Shown: one piece after another, positions 7,995 through 17,508 of the stretch
How positions within the stretch are numbered: the first letter of the stretch is position 1
How the letters are laid out: every line of letters starts with the position of its first letter
NCBI RefSeq assembly: GCF_964283195.1
Contig: NZ_CAXYLH010000003.1
Strand: one strand, 5' to 3'
DNA length: 64,000 bases
Source: Paratractidigestivibacter sp003150175
GTDB taxonomy: Bacteria > Actinomycetota > Coriobacteriia > Coriobacteriales > Atopobiaceae
Notes under the pieces: generated by a model
Told to the model about the DNA's origin: nothing
The model's input: only the letters and a program-made list of their open reading frames with translations
Database searches by the model: none
Translations under genes and position numbers: made by a program

Positions 7995-10439
7995 CTAAGC
8001 ATCAATGTGCCAGATATCAGCCTCGTATTCGGCGATAGTTCTGTCACTGGAGAAGAAACCCGCCTTAGCGGTATTGTGCAGGGCGGCCTTGTTCCAGGCG
8101 CGGCGATCGGCGTAGCCCTTCGTGAGCTCCTCCCAGGCCTGGACATAGGCATGGAAGTCGCCCATGACCAGGTAGGGGTCGTTCTCGACCATAAGGTGGT
8201 CGTGGACGCTCTCGAAGTTGCCGGAAAGGCCCGCGAGGGTGCCGTCGACGAGCTGGTCGACGATACGGCCGAGACGGTCGCGGTCGGCGTTGTAGCGGTC
8301 CCAAGCGTAGTAGGTGCCGGACGCCTGGAGCGCCTCGACCTCCTCGGTCTTCATGCCGAAGATCTTGATGTTCTCGGGTCCGACGAGCTCGGAGATCTCG
8401 ACGTTGGAGCCATCGAGGGTGCCCAGGGTCAGGGCGCCGTTCATCATGAGCTTCATGTTCGAGGTGCCGGAGGCCTCGGTGCCCGCGAGGCTGATCTGCT
8501 CGGAGATGTCGGCGGCAGAGTAGATGTACTGCGCGTTCGAGACGGCGAAGTTCGGGACGAAGGCGACCTGGATCTTCTGGTTCACGCGCGGGTCGTTGTT
8601 GACGACGTCGGCAAGGGAGTTGATCAGTCGGATGACCTCCTTGGCGAAGGCGTAGCTCTGCGCCGCCTTGCCCGAGAAGATGAAGGCCGTGGGCTGCGGG
8701 TCGAAGTTCGGGTCGTCGAGGATGCGGTTGCGCAGATCGAGGATCTTGAAGACCGAGAGCAGCTGGCGCTTATACGCGTGGAAACGCTTGACCTGCACGT
8801 CGAAGACCATGTTGGTGTCCAGGACGGTGCCGGAGGTCTCCTTGATGTAGGCGGCAAGGCGCTCCTTGTTCTCCTTGCGGGCGACGTCCATGGAGTCCAG
8901 GAAGTCGACGTCGGACTCGAAGGGGACGAGCTTCTCGAGCTCGTTGGCGTCCGAGAGCCAGCCGTCGCCGATGGCGTCGGTGATGAGCTTGGAGTAGGCG
9001 GGGTTCGCCTCGCGCAGGAAGCGGCGGTGGGTCACGCCGTTGGTCTTGTTGTTGAACAGCTCGGGCTCCAGGCGCGCGAAGTCCTTGAAGGTCTCGCGCT
9101 TGAGGATGTCGGAGTGAAGGGCGGAAACGCCGTTGACCGAGTGGCTGAAGATGATGGAGAGGTTCGCCATGCGCACCTTGCCGTCCCAGAGGATGGCGGT
9201 GTTGCGCAGGACGTCGGTCCAGGAGGAGCCGTCCTCGCCGAGCTTCTCGGAAAGGCCATCGCGCCAGCGGCGGTCGATCTCCTCGATGAACATGTAGAGG
9301 CGCGGCAGGAGGCTGCGGAAGGTGTTGATGGGCCACTTCTCGAGCGCCTCGGGCATGACGGTGTGGTTGGTGAAGCTCACGGTCTCGTGGACGATCTCGA
9401 AGGCCTCGTCGAAGTCCACGCCCTTCTCGTCGACCAGAATGCGCAGCAGCTCAGGGCCGCACATGGCGGGGTGGGTGTCGTTGGTGTGGACGCTGACGCG
9501 CTTGCCGAGGTTCGCCCAGTCGGGGCCGAAGTCCTTCTCGTAGGAGCGCAGGATGGTCTGCAGGCCCGCGGAGACGAAGAGGTACTCCTGCTTCAGGCGC
9601 AGCAGGCGGCCGTGCTCGCCGGCGTCGTTAGGGTAAAGGATGGTCGAGATGGCCTCGACGTCGGAGCGGAACTTGTTGGCCTTGGCGTAGTCGCCGTCGT
9701 TGAAGGCGTCGAGGTCGAAGTTCTCCTCGGCGGGCTCGGCGCTCCAGAGGCGAAGCTTGTTCACGACCTTGCCCTCGAAGCCGATGACGGGCACGTCGTA
9801 CGGGACGGCGCGGACGAGGTCGCCGCCCTCCTCGGTGAACCAGAAGTTGCCCTTCTCGTCCTCGTGGCGGACGACGTGGCCGTTGAAGCGGACGGTGACG
9901 GCGGAGGCGTCCTTGCGGGTCTCCCAGGGGAAGCCGTTGGCGAGCCAGTTGTCGGTGCGCTCGACCTGGCGGCCGCCCTCGATGTCCTGGTGGAACAGGC
10001 CGTAGCGGTAGCGCATGCCGTTGCCGTAGCCGGCCATGCCGTTGTGCGCCATCGAGGCGAGGAAGCACGCGGCGAGACGGCCAAGGCCGCCGTTGCCGAG
10101 GCCGGGGTCGACCTCCTGGCGGCAAACAGCGTCGAGGTCGGAGCCCATATCCTTCATGGCATCGGCCACGAGGTCGCGGATACCGTAGTTGATGAGGTAG
10201 TTGTCGAGGAGCGGGCCGATGAGGAACTCGAGGCTGAAGTAGTAGACCTTCTTCTCGTCCTTCGAGTGGCTCACGGGCAGCTGCGCGTTGCCCTTGGACG
10301 CGATGAGACGGGCGAGGACCTGGAACTGCTCGAGCTCGCTGCACTGGTCGAACGTCTTGCCGAGCTCAGACTGGCAAGCCGCGCGGTACTGGGCCTCGAA
10401 GTCCTTCTTGTCCTTAAAGATCTCCTGGTAATTCGCCAT
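7995..10439 (-). CDS. glgP: Glycogen/starch/alpha-glucan phosphorylase
   Basis: An 814-residue GT35 phosphorylase that releases glucose-1-phosphate from glycogen with inorganic phosphate and pyridoxal phosphate. Key signatures are EFLIGPLLDNYL near residue 70, GNGGLGRLAACFLAS near 130, and the PLP site EASGTSNMKLMMNGALTLG with its Schiff-base lysine at about 665. The KRFHAYKRQLL stretch is also typical. The start is ATG 10439 with AAGGGGAAAAG upstream. The length equals the usual family length. It lies between glgB and glgC, so synthesis and breakdown enzymes share one transcript; their balance must be set largely by allostery or mRNA processing. Confidence 0.96.
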   Translation of the reverse strand: MANYQEIFKDKKDFEAQYRAACQSELGKTFDQCSELEQFQVLARLIASKGNAQLPVSHSKDEKKVYYFSLEFLIGPLLDNYLINYGIRDLVADAMKDMGSDLDAVCRQEVDPGLGNGGLGRLAACFLASMAHNGMAGYGNGMRYRYGLFHQDIEGGRQVERTDNWLANGFPWETRKDASAVTVRFNGHVVRHEDEKGNFWFTEEGGDLVRAVPYDVPVIGFEGKVVNKLRLWSAEPAEENFDLDAFNDGDYAKANKFRSDVEAISTILYPNDAGEHGRLLRLKQEYLFVSAGLQTILRSYEKDFGPDWANLGKRVSVHTNDTHPAMCGPELLRILVDEKGVDFDEAFEIVHETVSFTNHTVMPEALEKWPINTFRSLLPRLYMFIEEIDRRWRDGLSEKLGEDGSSWTDVLRNTAILWDGKVRMANLSIIFSHSVNGVSALHSDILKRETFKDFARLEPELFNNKTNGVTHRRFLREANPAYSKLITDAIGDGWLSDANELEKLVPFESDVDFLDSMDVARKENKERLAAYIKETSGTVLDTNMVFDVQVKRFHAYKRQLLSVFKILDLRNRILDDPNFDPQPTAFIFSGKAAQSYAFAKEVIRLINSLADVVNNDPRVNQKIQVAFVPNFAVSNAQYIYSAADISEQISLAGTEASGTSNMKLMMNGALTLGTLDGSNVEISELVGPENIKIFGMKTEEVEALQASGTYYAWDRYNADRDRLGRIVDQLVDGTLAGLSGNFESVHDHLMVENDPYLVMGDFHAYVQAWEELTKGYADRRAWNKAALHNTAKAGFFSSDRTIAEYEADIWHIDA

Positions 10440-10514
10440 TCTTTTCCCCTTCTAGGCGATCAGAACACAACAGCAGAGCAACGTGCCCCGGCCGTGGGAA
10501 CGGCTGGGCAGGGT

Positions 10515-10539
10515 AGGGGCCGCTTGTGCGGCGGCCCCT
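10515..10539 (-). other. Stem-loop between glgB and glgP
   Basis: A 9-bp stem (AGGGGCCGC/GCGGCCCCT) with a 7-nt loop in the 116-bp glgB-glgP gap. It is not followed by a U-run on the minus strand. It could mark an mRNA processing point or partial termination. Confidence 0.4.
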
Positions 10540-10555
10540 GTGATTTTACATCGGT

Positions 10556-12742
10556 TTATTTGGCAGCGGCGGAAGCCTTAACGGCCTTCTTACCCGCGGG
10601 CGCCTTGGCCTTTGCTGCAGCGGCGGTCTTGACAGCGGCTTTGACCGGGGATTTCTTTGCTGCGGGCCTGGCGGTCGCCTTCGCGGCGGGCGCCTTCTTC
10701 GCGGCGGGCTTCTTTGCCGAGGCCTTCGCGGCCGGCTTTGCGGCGGCCTTCACGGCCTTTTTCGGCTTGGCTTGCCTGGCGACCTTCTTGAGCACAACGC
10801 CCGCCAGTGGCGGAATGCGCAGGACGATGGACTGCTCGCGACCGTTCCAGGCCACGTCCTCGCAGGAGATGCGCCCCTCGTTGAGCACGCCGGAGCCGCC
10901 GAACTCCACGGCGTCGGAGTTGAACTTCTCGGCGTAGTAGCCCCACTCGGGCACGCCGAGGCGGAAGTCCTCGCGGGCGTTGATGTCGAAGTTGATGAGG
11001 ATCACGAGCTCATCGTCGGGATCGTCGCCGCGGCGGACGAAGCTGACAATGGACTGGTCGGCGTTGTCCGCGTCGATCCACTCGAAGCCGTCGGACTGGT
11101 AGCCGCGCTGCCACAGGGCCGCGTTCTTGTTATAGAACTTATTCAGCGCCTCGATGTAGACCTGCTGGTTGCGATGAGCCTCAAAGTCCTCGGTGAGGAA
11201 GTACTGGATGCCCTCGTAGTAGCGCCACTCGATGTACTGGCCGATCTCGTTGCCCATGAAGTTGAGCTTACCGCCGGCATGGGTCATCTGGTAGAAGGCG
11301 AGCGCGCGCAGGCCGGCGAACTGGCGCCACTGGTCGCCCGGCATGCGGGTGATGAGCGAGCACTTGCCGTTGACGACCTCATCATGCGAGAGCGGGAGCA
11401 CGAAGTTCTCGTTGAACTGGTACATCGTGGAGAACGTGATCATGCGGTGGTTGCCCGGGCGCCACGGGAAGTCGGTCTGCATGTAGTGCAGGGTGTCGTT
11501 CATCCAGCCCATATCCCACTTGAAGTGAAAGCCAAGGCCGCCGTCCTCGGGCGGGTAGGTCACGAGCGGCCAGGCGGTGGACTCCTCGGCGATCATCATG
11601 ACGTCGGGGTGCAGCTCGCCCATGGTCGTGTTCGTCTGGCGGATGAAGGCGGAGGCGTCGAGGTTCTCCTCGGTGCCGAGCTTGTTGAAGCGCTTCTGGC
11701 TCGGGTCGTCGATGCCGAAGTTCATGTAGAGCATCGAGCTCACGCCATCCATGCGGATACCGTCGATGTGGTAGGTCTCGACCCAGTAAAGGGCGTTCGA
11801 GACGAGGAAGCTGCGGACCTGCGGGCGGGAGTAGTCGAACTTGTGGGTGCCCCAGTTGGGGTGGATCTCGTGCTCATAGAGCATCTCGCCATTGAAGGTT
11901 GCCAGCCCATGGGCGTCGGCGCAGAACCCGCCGGGGACCCAGTCCATGATCACGCCGATGCCGGCCTTGTGGCACGCGTCGACGAAGTGCATGAGCTGCT
12001 GGGGGTTGCCGTAGCGGGAGGTCGGCGCGAAGTAGCCGGTGGGCTGGTAGCCCCACGACCCGTCGAAGGGGTGCTCCGAGAGGGGCAGGACCTCGATGTG
12101 GGAGTAGCCCATCTTCTTCACGTAGGCGACGAGCTCCTTCGAGAGGTCGTCATAGGTGTAGAAGGTGCCGCGCTGCGCGGGGAAGGGGTCGCCGGGGCCC
12201 GGCCAGGTGCCGTCCTCGCGGGGCTCGCCCTGCGGCTCGTCGCCGTGGCGCTTCCAGCTGCCGAGATGGACCTCAAAGATGTTGAGCGGGCTCTTGAGCA
12301 TCGGGCGCTGGGCGCGCTCGGCCAGCCAGGCGTCGTCCTTCCAGTCGTAGCCGGAAAGGTCGGCCGTGCGGGAGGCGGTTCCCGGGGGCAGCTCAGAGAA
12401 GAACGCATACGGGTCTGCCTTGTAGATCTTCTCGCCGTCGTGCGAGACGAGGAGGTACTTGTAGAGCTGGCCCTCGACGACGCCGGGGACGAAGCCCTGC
12501 CAGACATCGCCGTGCTCGGACCTGGACAGAGGGTTCGCGCCCTCGTCCCAGCCGTTGAAGTCGCCGATCACGTGGACCGACTGCACGTGCGGGGCCCACA
12601 CGGCGAAGTGGTAGCCCGTAGCGCCGTCGTCCGCCTTGGCGGGGTGGGCGCCGAGCTTCTCGTAGCTGCGGTACCACTTTCCGTTTCCGAGCAGATACAC
12701 ATCATCATTGCTGAGGTAGAGGCCGCTGTCGAGGGTGTCCAT
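10556..12742 (-). CDS. glgB: 1,4-alpha-glucan branching enzyme with a lysine/alanine-rich C-terminal tail
   Basis: A 728-residue GH13 enzyme that cuts alpha-1,4 chains and re-attaches them as alpha-1,6 branches. A CBM48-like N-domain precedes the barrel, which has DWVPGGF (267-273), GIRMDGVSSMLYM with nucleophile D332, MMIAEEST with acid/base E386 and LSHDEVVNG with D454. The all-beta C-domain ends near residue 650. Residues about 652-728 are an extension of Lys, Ala and Pro (KKPAAKKAPAAKATA and similar), like histone H1 tails and unlike standard GlgB. First gene of the operon. The start is ATG 12742 with AGGAG 6 nt upstream. The tail is in frame and continuous, so it is not a sequencing frameshift at the domain end. 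Confidence 0.95.
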   Translation of the reverse strand: MDTLDSGLYLSNDDVYLLGNGKWYRSYEKLGAHPAKADDGATGYHFAVWAPHVQSVHVIGDFNGWDEGANPLSRSEHGDVWQGFVPGVVEGQLYKYLLVSHDGEKIYKADPYAFFSELPPGTASRTADLSGYDWKDDAWLAERAQRPMLKSPLNIFEVHLGSWKRHGDEPQGEPREDGTWPGPGDPFPAQRGTFYTYDDLSKELVAYVKKMGYSHIEVLPLSEHPFDGSWGYQPTGYFAPTSRYGNPQQLMHFVDACHKAGIGVIMDWVPGGFCADAHGLATFNGEMLYEHEIHPNWGTHKFDYSRPQVRSFLVSNALYWVETYHIDGIRMDGVSSMLYMNFGIDDPSQKRFNKLGTEENLDASAFIRQTNTTMGELHPDVMMIAEESTAWPLVTYPPEDGGLGFHFKWDMGWMNDTLHYMQTDFPWRPGNHRMITFSTMYQFNENFVLPLSHDEVVNGKCSLITRMPGDQWRQFAGLRALAFYQMTHAGGKLNFMGNEIGQYIEWRYYEGIQYFLTEDFEAHRNQQVYIEALNKFYNKNAALWQRGYQSDGFEWIDADNADQSIVSFVRRGDDPDDELVILINFDINAREDFRLGVPEWGYYAEKFNSDAVEFGGSGVLNEGRISCEDVAWNGREQSIVLRIPPLAGVVLKKVARQAKPKKAVKAAAKPAAKASAKKPAAKKAPAAKATARPAAKKSPVKAAVKTAAAAKAKAPAGKKAVKASAAAK

Positions 12743-12923
12743 CGAACGCTCCTGTCGCTTATCCCTTGCCGCGGCGGATCGAATGCGCCGCGGCTCCCAT
12801 CGCGTTTTGACACACAGTCAGTTTTACCAGTTCCCTCCACGGTTCGTCCACACGAATCCGCGAGTGAGCGAGCGGGCCGGTGGGCGTAGGCGCCGGCGTG
12901 CGAGCGGACGGCGGCGGTTCACG

Positions 12924-12964
12924 CAAAAAAGAAGGGCGGCCGCGGTGGGCGGCCGTCCTTTTTT
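12924..12964 (-). terminator. Intrinsic terminator downstream of metY (A-rich on one side, T-rich on the other)
   Basis: The arms AAGGGCGGCC and GGCCGTCCTT pair with one mismatch around a GC-rich loop. The stem is flanked by A6 and T6 runs, so it could terminate in both directions. It lies 27 bp past the metY stop on the minus strand and upstream of glgB, insulating the glg operon. Confidence 0.75.
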
Positions 12965-12990
12965 CCGAGTCGGTGATGCTAGGGTGCCGA

Positions 12991-14310
12991 TTAGGCGTTG
13001 GCGAGGGCCTGGTCGAGGTCGGCGATGATGTCGTCGACGTTCTCGATGCCGATGGAGAGGCGGATGAGGTCCTCAGAGAGGTGAGCGGCCTTGAGCTGCT
13101 CGGGGGTGAGCTGGGAGTGCGTGGTCGAGGCGGGGTGGATGATGAGGGACTTGGCGTCGCCCACGTTGGCCAGGTGCGTGAAGAGCTTGACGTTGTCGAC
13201 GACCTTCAGGCCGGCGTCGCGGCCGCCCTTGACGCCGAAGACCACCACGCCGCCGAAGCCGTTGTGCAGGATGCGCGAGGCGACCTCGTGGGACGGGTCG
13301 TTCTCCAGGCCAGAGTAGCGGACCCAGCTGACCTTCGGGTGGCTCTCGAGGAACTTGGCGACGGCCAGGGCGTTGTCGCAGTGGCGCTGGACGCGCAGGG
13401 ACAGCGTCTCGATGCCGAGGCCGATGAGCTGCGCCGCGTACGGAGAGAGCGTGGGGCCGAAGTCACGGAGCTTGTTGGCCAGGACACGGGTCGAGAAGGG
13501 CGCGGCCGGCGCGGCATCGGCAAAGACGGCGCCATGGTAGGAGGGGTCGGGCTCGGTGAGGGTCGGGAACTTGCCGGGGGTCTTCTTCCAGTCGAACTTG
13601 CCGGTGTCGATCACGGCGCCGCCGAGCGTCGCGCCGTGGCCGGCGATCCACTTGGTCAGCGACTCGATGACGACCGCGGCGCCGTCATCGGACGGGCGGT
13701 AGAGGTAGGGCGTGGCGAAGGTGTTGTCGACGTAGACCGGCACCGGCTCCTTGAGGGAGTTGGCGGCCTCGACGATGGCGGGGACGTCGGCCACGTCGAC
13801 GAGCGGGTTGCCGATGGTCTCGACGTACCAGAGCTTGGTATTCTCCTTGGTGGCGGCGACGAAGGCGTCGATGTCGTTGTTCTCGACGAAGGTGGTCTCG
13901 ACGCCGAGGTCGCCTAGGGTGTGCAGGAAGATGTTCCAGGTGCCGCCGTAGAGCGAGTCGGAGGCGACGATGTGGTCGCCGGCGCCGACGAGGTTCGTGA
14001 GGGCGAGGATCTCGGCCGCGTGGCCAGAGGCGACGGCGACGGCGCCGGTCGCGCCTTCGAGCGCGGCGACGCGGGCCGCGATGGAGTCGGTGGTGGTGTT
14101 GGTCAGACGGCCGTAGACGTTGCCGGGCTTCTCGAGCGCGAACTTGGCGGCGCCGTCCTCGGCGGAGTCGAACTGGAACGCGGCCGAGGCGTAGATGGGC
14201 AGCGCGGCGGAGCCAGTAACGGGGTCGGGGGCGAGGCCTGCGTGGATCTGGAGGGTGTCGAAGTGCTTGGCGGGGTCCTGGGCGAAGGTGGGATCGAGCT
14301 GGAACGGCAT
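12991..14310 (-). CDS. metY: O-acetylhomoserine aminocarboxypropyltransferase (sulfhydrylase)
   Basis: A PLP enzyme of the Cys/Met metabolism family that makes homocysteine from O-acetylhomoserine and sulfide (or methionine from methanethiol). Start ATG 14310 (MPFQLDPTFAQDP) is chosen because AAAGGAAG lies about 8 nt upstream and the family begins near FxTLQIHAG; a longer frame to 14529 adds low-complexity residues only. The protein is 439 residues long. Signatures are LPIYASAAFQFDS, YGRLTNTTTDSIAARVAALEG, the GGTWNIF loop, and SLTKWIAGHG with the PLP-binding lysine. It stands alone, but metabolically it is the partner of the acetyl-type MetA at 29.4-30.4 kb. Confidence 0.94.
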   Translation of the reverse strand: MPFQLDPTFAQDPAKHFDTLQIHAGLAPDPVTGSAALPIYASAAFQFDSAEDGAAKFALEKPGNVYGRLTNTTTDSIAARVAALEGATGAVAVASGHAAEILALTNLVGAGDHIVASDSLYGGTWNIFLHTLGDLGVETTFVENNDIDAFVAATKENTKLWYVETIGNPLVDVADVPAIVEAANSLKEPVPVYVDNTFATPYLYRPSDDGAAVVIESLTKWIAGHGATLGGAVIDTGKFDWKKTPGKFPTLTEPDPSYHGAVFADAAPAAPFSTRVLANKLRDFGPTLSPYAAQLIGLGIETLSLRVQRHCDNALAVAKFLESHPKVSWVRYSGLENDPSHEVASRILHNGFGGVVVFGVKGGRDAGLKVVDNVKLFTHLANVGDAKSLIIHPASTTHSQLTPEQLKAAHLSEDLIRLSIGIENVDDIIADLDQALANA

Positions 14311-14516
14311 TTGGGGCTTCCTTTCGTTGGCGCCGCGCGGCGCGGCGGCGAGGGTGTTTTTCGTCGGGGTTGCTTTACGGCTATGAATACTAGGCCGCGG
14401 GCTGGCGGGGGCGTAGCCCCCTGATTTCGTGGATTGGTTATCGGTCAAGGCGATACCCCGGTTTGCTCGGGCAGCGATATAGCAGCTGTACTGCCTACAA
14501 TTCGGAAGAAGCCCAG

Positions 14517-15419
<903 letters not shown>

Positions 15420-15460
15420 ATTACCCTCGGCGAGCAGGGCAGGCGCGCTGTCCCGCCGGC

Positions 15461-16153
15461 TTATTTGTCCCAATCCAGGATCTCCCAGCCGTTCTTCTTT
15501 GCGATGGACTTGAGCGTCTGGCCGGGACACACGGCGAACGCCTCGCCCGCGCGGGAAAGAAGGTCCTCGTCGCTGTGGTGGTCGCCGTACGCATAGGCGA
15601 GCCGCCACGCGCCCGCGCCGAAGCGATCGTCGCACCAGCGCTCCACGGAGCGGTACTTCTCGGCACCGGCGACGACCGTTCCCTCGACCCGGCCGGTGTA
15701 GTGTCCGTTCGCGTCGCGCTCCATCTGCGTGGCCAGCACTGCGTCGACCCCGAGCACCTCGGCGGCCGCCCCCGCGATCACGTCGAACGTCGCCGAGACG
15801 AGCAGCGTGACGCAGCCCTCCTCGCGGCGCCGGGTCACCTCGGCGATTGCGGCGGATCGGTACTTCTTGCCCAGGACCTCGTCATGGAAGGCCCGCATGA
15901 CCTCGGCGATGCGCTCGGGGGTCATCTCGCCCAAGGCGCCGAACACGAGCTCGCGTGCCTCGTCCTGGCGGTACGGGAGGTGCAGCTTGTAGCGCGCCCC
16001 CCACCAGCCGAGGCGCAGCGCGCGCGGCAGCGACATCATGCCGTGGGTGAGGAGGTAGGTGGTAAAGAGGGAGCCGGACTGACCGTCGATGCACGTGCCG
16101 TCGTAGTCGAAGACCGCGATCTGCTTGATATCTGCGGTAGTGCTTGCCTGCAT
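15461..16153 (-). CDS. HAD-IB family hydrolase (SerB-like phosphatase)
   Basis: A 230-residue cytoplasmic phosphatase of the haloacid dehalogenase superfamily, subfamily IB. Motif I is VFDYDGTC, with the nucleophile Asp and the +2 Asp. Motif II is LLVSATFD, and the acidic motif is YGDHHSDEDLL near residue 195. A helical cap sits between motifs I and II. The substrate is not known; relatives act on phosphoserine, phospholipids or other phosphomonoesters. The frame continues upstream through the tRNA-Asp gene, so ATG 16153 (MQASTTADIKQIAVFD) is chosen. AGGAGG lies about 13 nt upstream, a rather long spacing, so ATG 16180 remains possible. It lies 41 bp before mutY. Confidence 0.86.
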   Translation of the reverse strand: MQASTTADIKQIAVFDYDGTCIDGQSGSLFTTYLLTHGMMSLPRALRLGWWGARYKLHLPYRQDEARELVFGALGEMTPERIAEVMRAFHDEVLGKKYRSAAIAEVTRRREEGCVTLLVSATFDVIAGAAAEVLGVDAVLATQMERDANGHYTGRVEGTVVAGAEKYRSVERWCDDRFGAGAWRLAYAYGDHHSDEDLLSRAGEAFAVCPGQTLKSIAKKNGWEILDWDK

Positions 16154-16254
16154 GTGCTGGCCCCGTCCTCCTGCATACATAATGGCGCTATGATACCGCG
16201 CCCGGGTTCGCTCAACGTAAGTCATGGGCGATGAGGCAGACCGTCGAGCTCCAC

Positions 16255-16282
16255 GAAAAAGGGCCCTCAGAAGAGGGCCCTC
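16255..16282 (-). terminator. Intrinsic terminator after tRNA-Asp
   Basis: The stem AGGGCCCTC/GAGGGCCCT with a short loop is followed on the minus strand by T5. It ends the tRNA-Asp transcript about 10 bp after the tRNA and lies ahead of the HAD gene. Confidence 0.8.
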
Positions 16283-16292
16283 ATCTGTGCAA

Positions 16293-16369
16293 TGGCGGGA
16301 TGTAAGGGACTCGAACCCTCGACCTCCGACGTGACAGGCCGGCGCTCTAACCAGCTGAGCTAACACCCC
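16293..16369 (-). tRNA. tRNA-Asp (anticodon GTC)
   Basis: A 77-nt cloverleaf with encoded CCA. The acceptor stem is GGGGTGT/ACATCCC. The D arm is GCTCAGCTGGTTAGAGC. The anticodon stem CCGGC/GTCGG holds the loop CTGTCAC (anticodon GTC), and the T arm contains GGTTCGAGTCC. All stems pair apart from G-U wobbles. Confidence 0.97.
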
Positions 16370-16388
16370 GTGCGCCTTGCGCGAGGAA

Positions 16389-16419
16389 TAGTATTGCATG
16401 GCTCGCGCCCGTTTGTCTA
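16389..16419 (-). promoter_or_regulatory. Candidate promoter of tRNA-Asp
   Basis: On the minus strand TAGACA (16414-16419) is followed after 18 bp by AATACT (16390-16395), about 20 bp upstream of the mature tRNA. The match is fair; assignment rests on position. Confidence 0.4.
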
Positions 16420-16573
16420 GTAGGAATTTTAAAAAAGTTTTGGCGAGCGAGAAAACAGGGCCGCGACGTGCGTAAACGCCCTCCTAAGCCATACGAGCGA
16501 CGAAGAAAGACATGGGCGGACGCCCCTGAAGAGGCATCCGCCCATGCCAGGCGATTCTTGGCCGGGGCCAACC

Positions 16574-17356
16574 TTAGAGCGACACGTTCGTCGTGGCGCC
16601 CGTGGAATCGGTGACGACGAGGGTCGTGCCGTTGAGCTCGGCCGAGGTGATGGAGCCGGAGCCATGGACCAGGTTGCCGTCGGCGTCCGCGACCTGAACG
16701 GGCACCGAGCCGTCGGCTGGCCTGTAGGCGATGACGTCCCAGCCATCCTCCAGGCTCTCGGGGATCACGAGCACGCCGTTGCACTGGATCAGGCCGGAGG
16801 GCTTGCCGGAGAGGCGGATGCCCTGCGTGCCGCCATCGATGAAGTTCTCCTCGCCGTTGGCGAGCACGACCCACGCGCCGTCCTCGGCCTGACCGAGCGT
16901 GTATGCCACGCCGTGGATGGTCACCGACCCCTCCTCGCCCGGCTGCGACTGGGCGGGCTCATCGGTCTGGGCGAGGTCCTGGCTCTGCTGGGGCTTCTCG
17001 GGCTCCGGCGTGAGCGCCGCCGTCGCGCAGCGGACGATGAAGAAGAGGAGCACGAGCGCGAGGATCGCGCAGCCCACGATGATGAAGATGTTCTTGTTCG
17101 TGCGCTCCGGGCCGGAGTCCTCGGCGACGGTCCCCTCCTCGGAGCCCAGGCGTTTGCTCGCGCGGGCGGCGGAAGCGGAGAGCTTGTCGGACGAGTGGCG
17201 TTTGCGGAAGCGCTTCTCGGCGTTGACACGGGCCAGGTCGGCCGCGTGCGCCGCGTTCTTGCGCGTGGTGACCTCAGCGCCCTGGCCGGCATGGAGCGTG
17301 GTGATCTTCGAGGGGTTGACGTCGCTGGGTCGCGACTTCTCGTCACTGTACGGCAT
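16574..17356 (-). CDS. Single-pass membrane protein with extracytoplasmic beta-rich domain, function unknown
   Basis: A 260-residue protein from ATG 17356 with GGGAGGA about 9 nt upstream. Residues 1-90 are hydrophilic and basic. A single hydrophobic segment (NIFIIVGCAILALVLLFFIV) lies at about 90-110. The outer part begins with a Pro/Gln/Glu-rich linker (EPEKPQQSQDLAQTDEP). It is followed by a short-strand domain rich in Gly, Val and Thr with the phrases TIHGVAYTLGQAEDGAWVV and GSGSITSAELNGTTLVVTD. No enzyme motif is visible. It is the last gene before the tRNA region, downstream of recR in the same direction but with its own likely promoter. I do not recognise a named family. Confidence 0.75.
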   Translation of the reverse strand: MPYSDEKSRPSDVNPSKITTLHAGQGAEVTTRKNAAHAADLARVNAEKRFRKRHSSDKLSASAARASKRLGSEEGTVAEDSGPERTNKNIFIIVGCAILALVLLFFIVRCATAALTPEPEKPQQSQDLAQTDEPAQSQPGEEGSVTIHGVAYTLGQAEDGAWVVLANGEENFIDGGTQGIRLSGKPSGLIQCNGVLVIPESLEDGWDVIAYRPADGSVPVQVADADGNLVHGSGSITSAELNGTTLVVTDSTGATTNVSL

Positions 17357-17417
17357 GGTTATCGGGTCCTCCCGTCGCGCCCGGCGGGCGCGCTGTGTTT
17401 GAGCTGCGTTTGCAGAG

Positions 17418-17423
17418 AGTATA
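17418..17423 (-). promoter_or_regulatory. -10 box (TATACT) upstream of the 17.4-kb membrane protein gene
   Basis: A consensus-like TATACT on the minus strand, 62 bp upstream of the start. No strong -35 is seen. The leader between them contains a GC-rich hairpin (GCGCGCCC/GGGCGCG). Confidence 0.4.
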
Positions 17424-17508
17424 CCCCGGGCAATAAGCCGAGAAGGGCGCGGACTTGGCGCGGCGGCGCGCGGAGCCCTTGCCCGTCCCCGAGCTCGTGA
17501 GATTCCGG

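Noticed and set aside
8007..10937. 976-codon plus-strand open frame over glgP
   Set aside because: Antisense shadow with low-complexity Val/Leu/Asp/Glu sequence and no recognisable domain.
14311..14516. SAM riboswitch, T-box or Met leader peptide upstream of metY
   Set aside because: No Met-rich ORF, terminator pair or riboswitch-like pairing was found; only a small GGGGGC/GCCCCC hairpin near 14405-14421.
16154..16399. Upstream part of the HAD frame (82 codons)
   Set aside because: It is the translation of the tRNA-Asp gene and its terminator.
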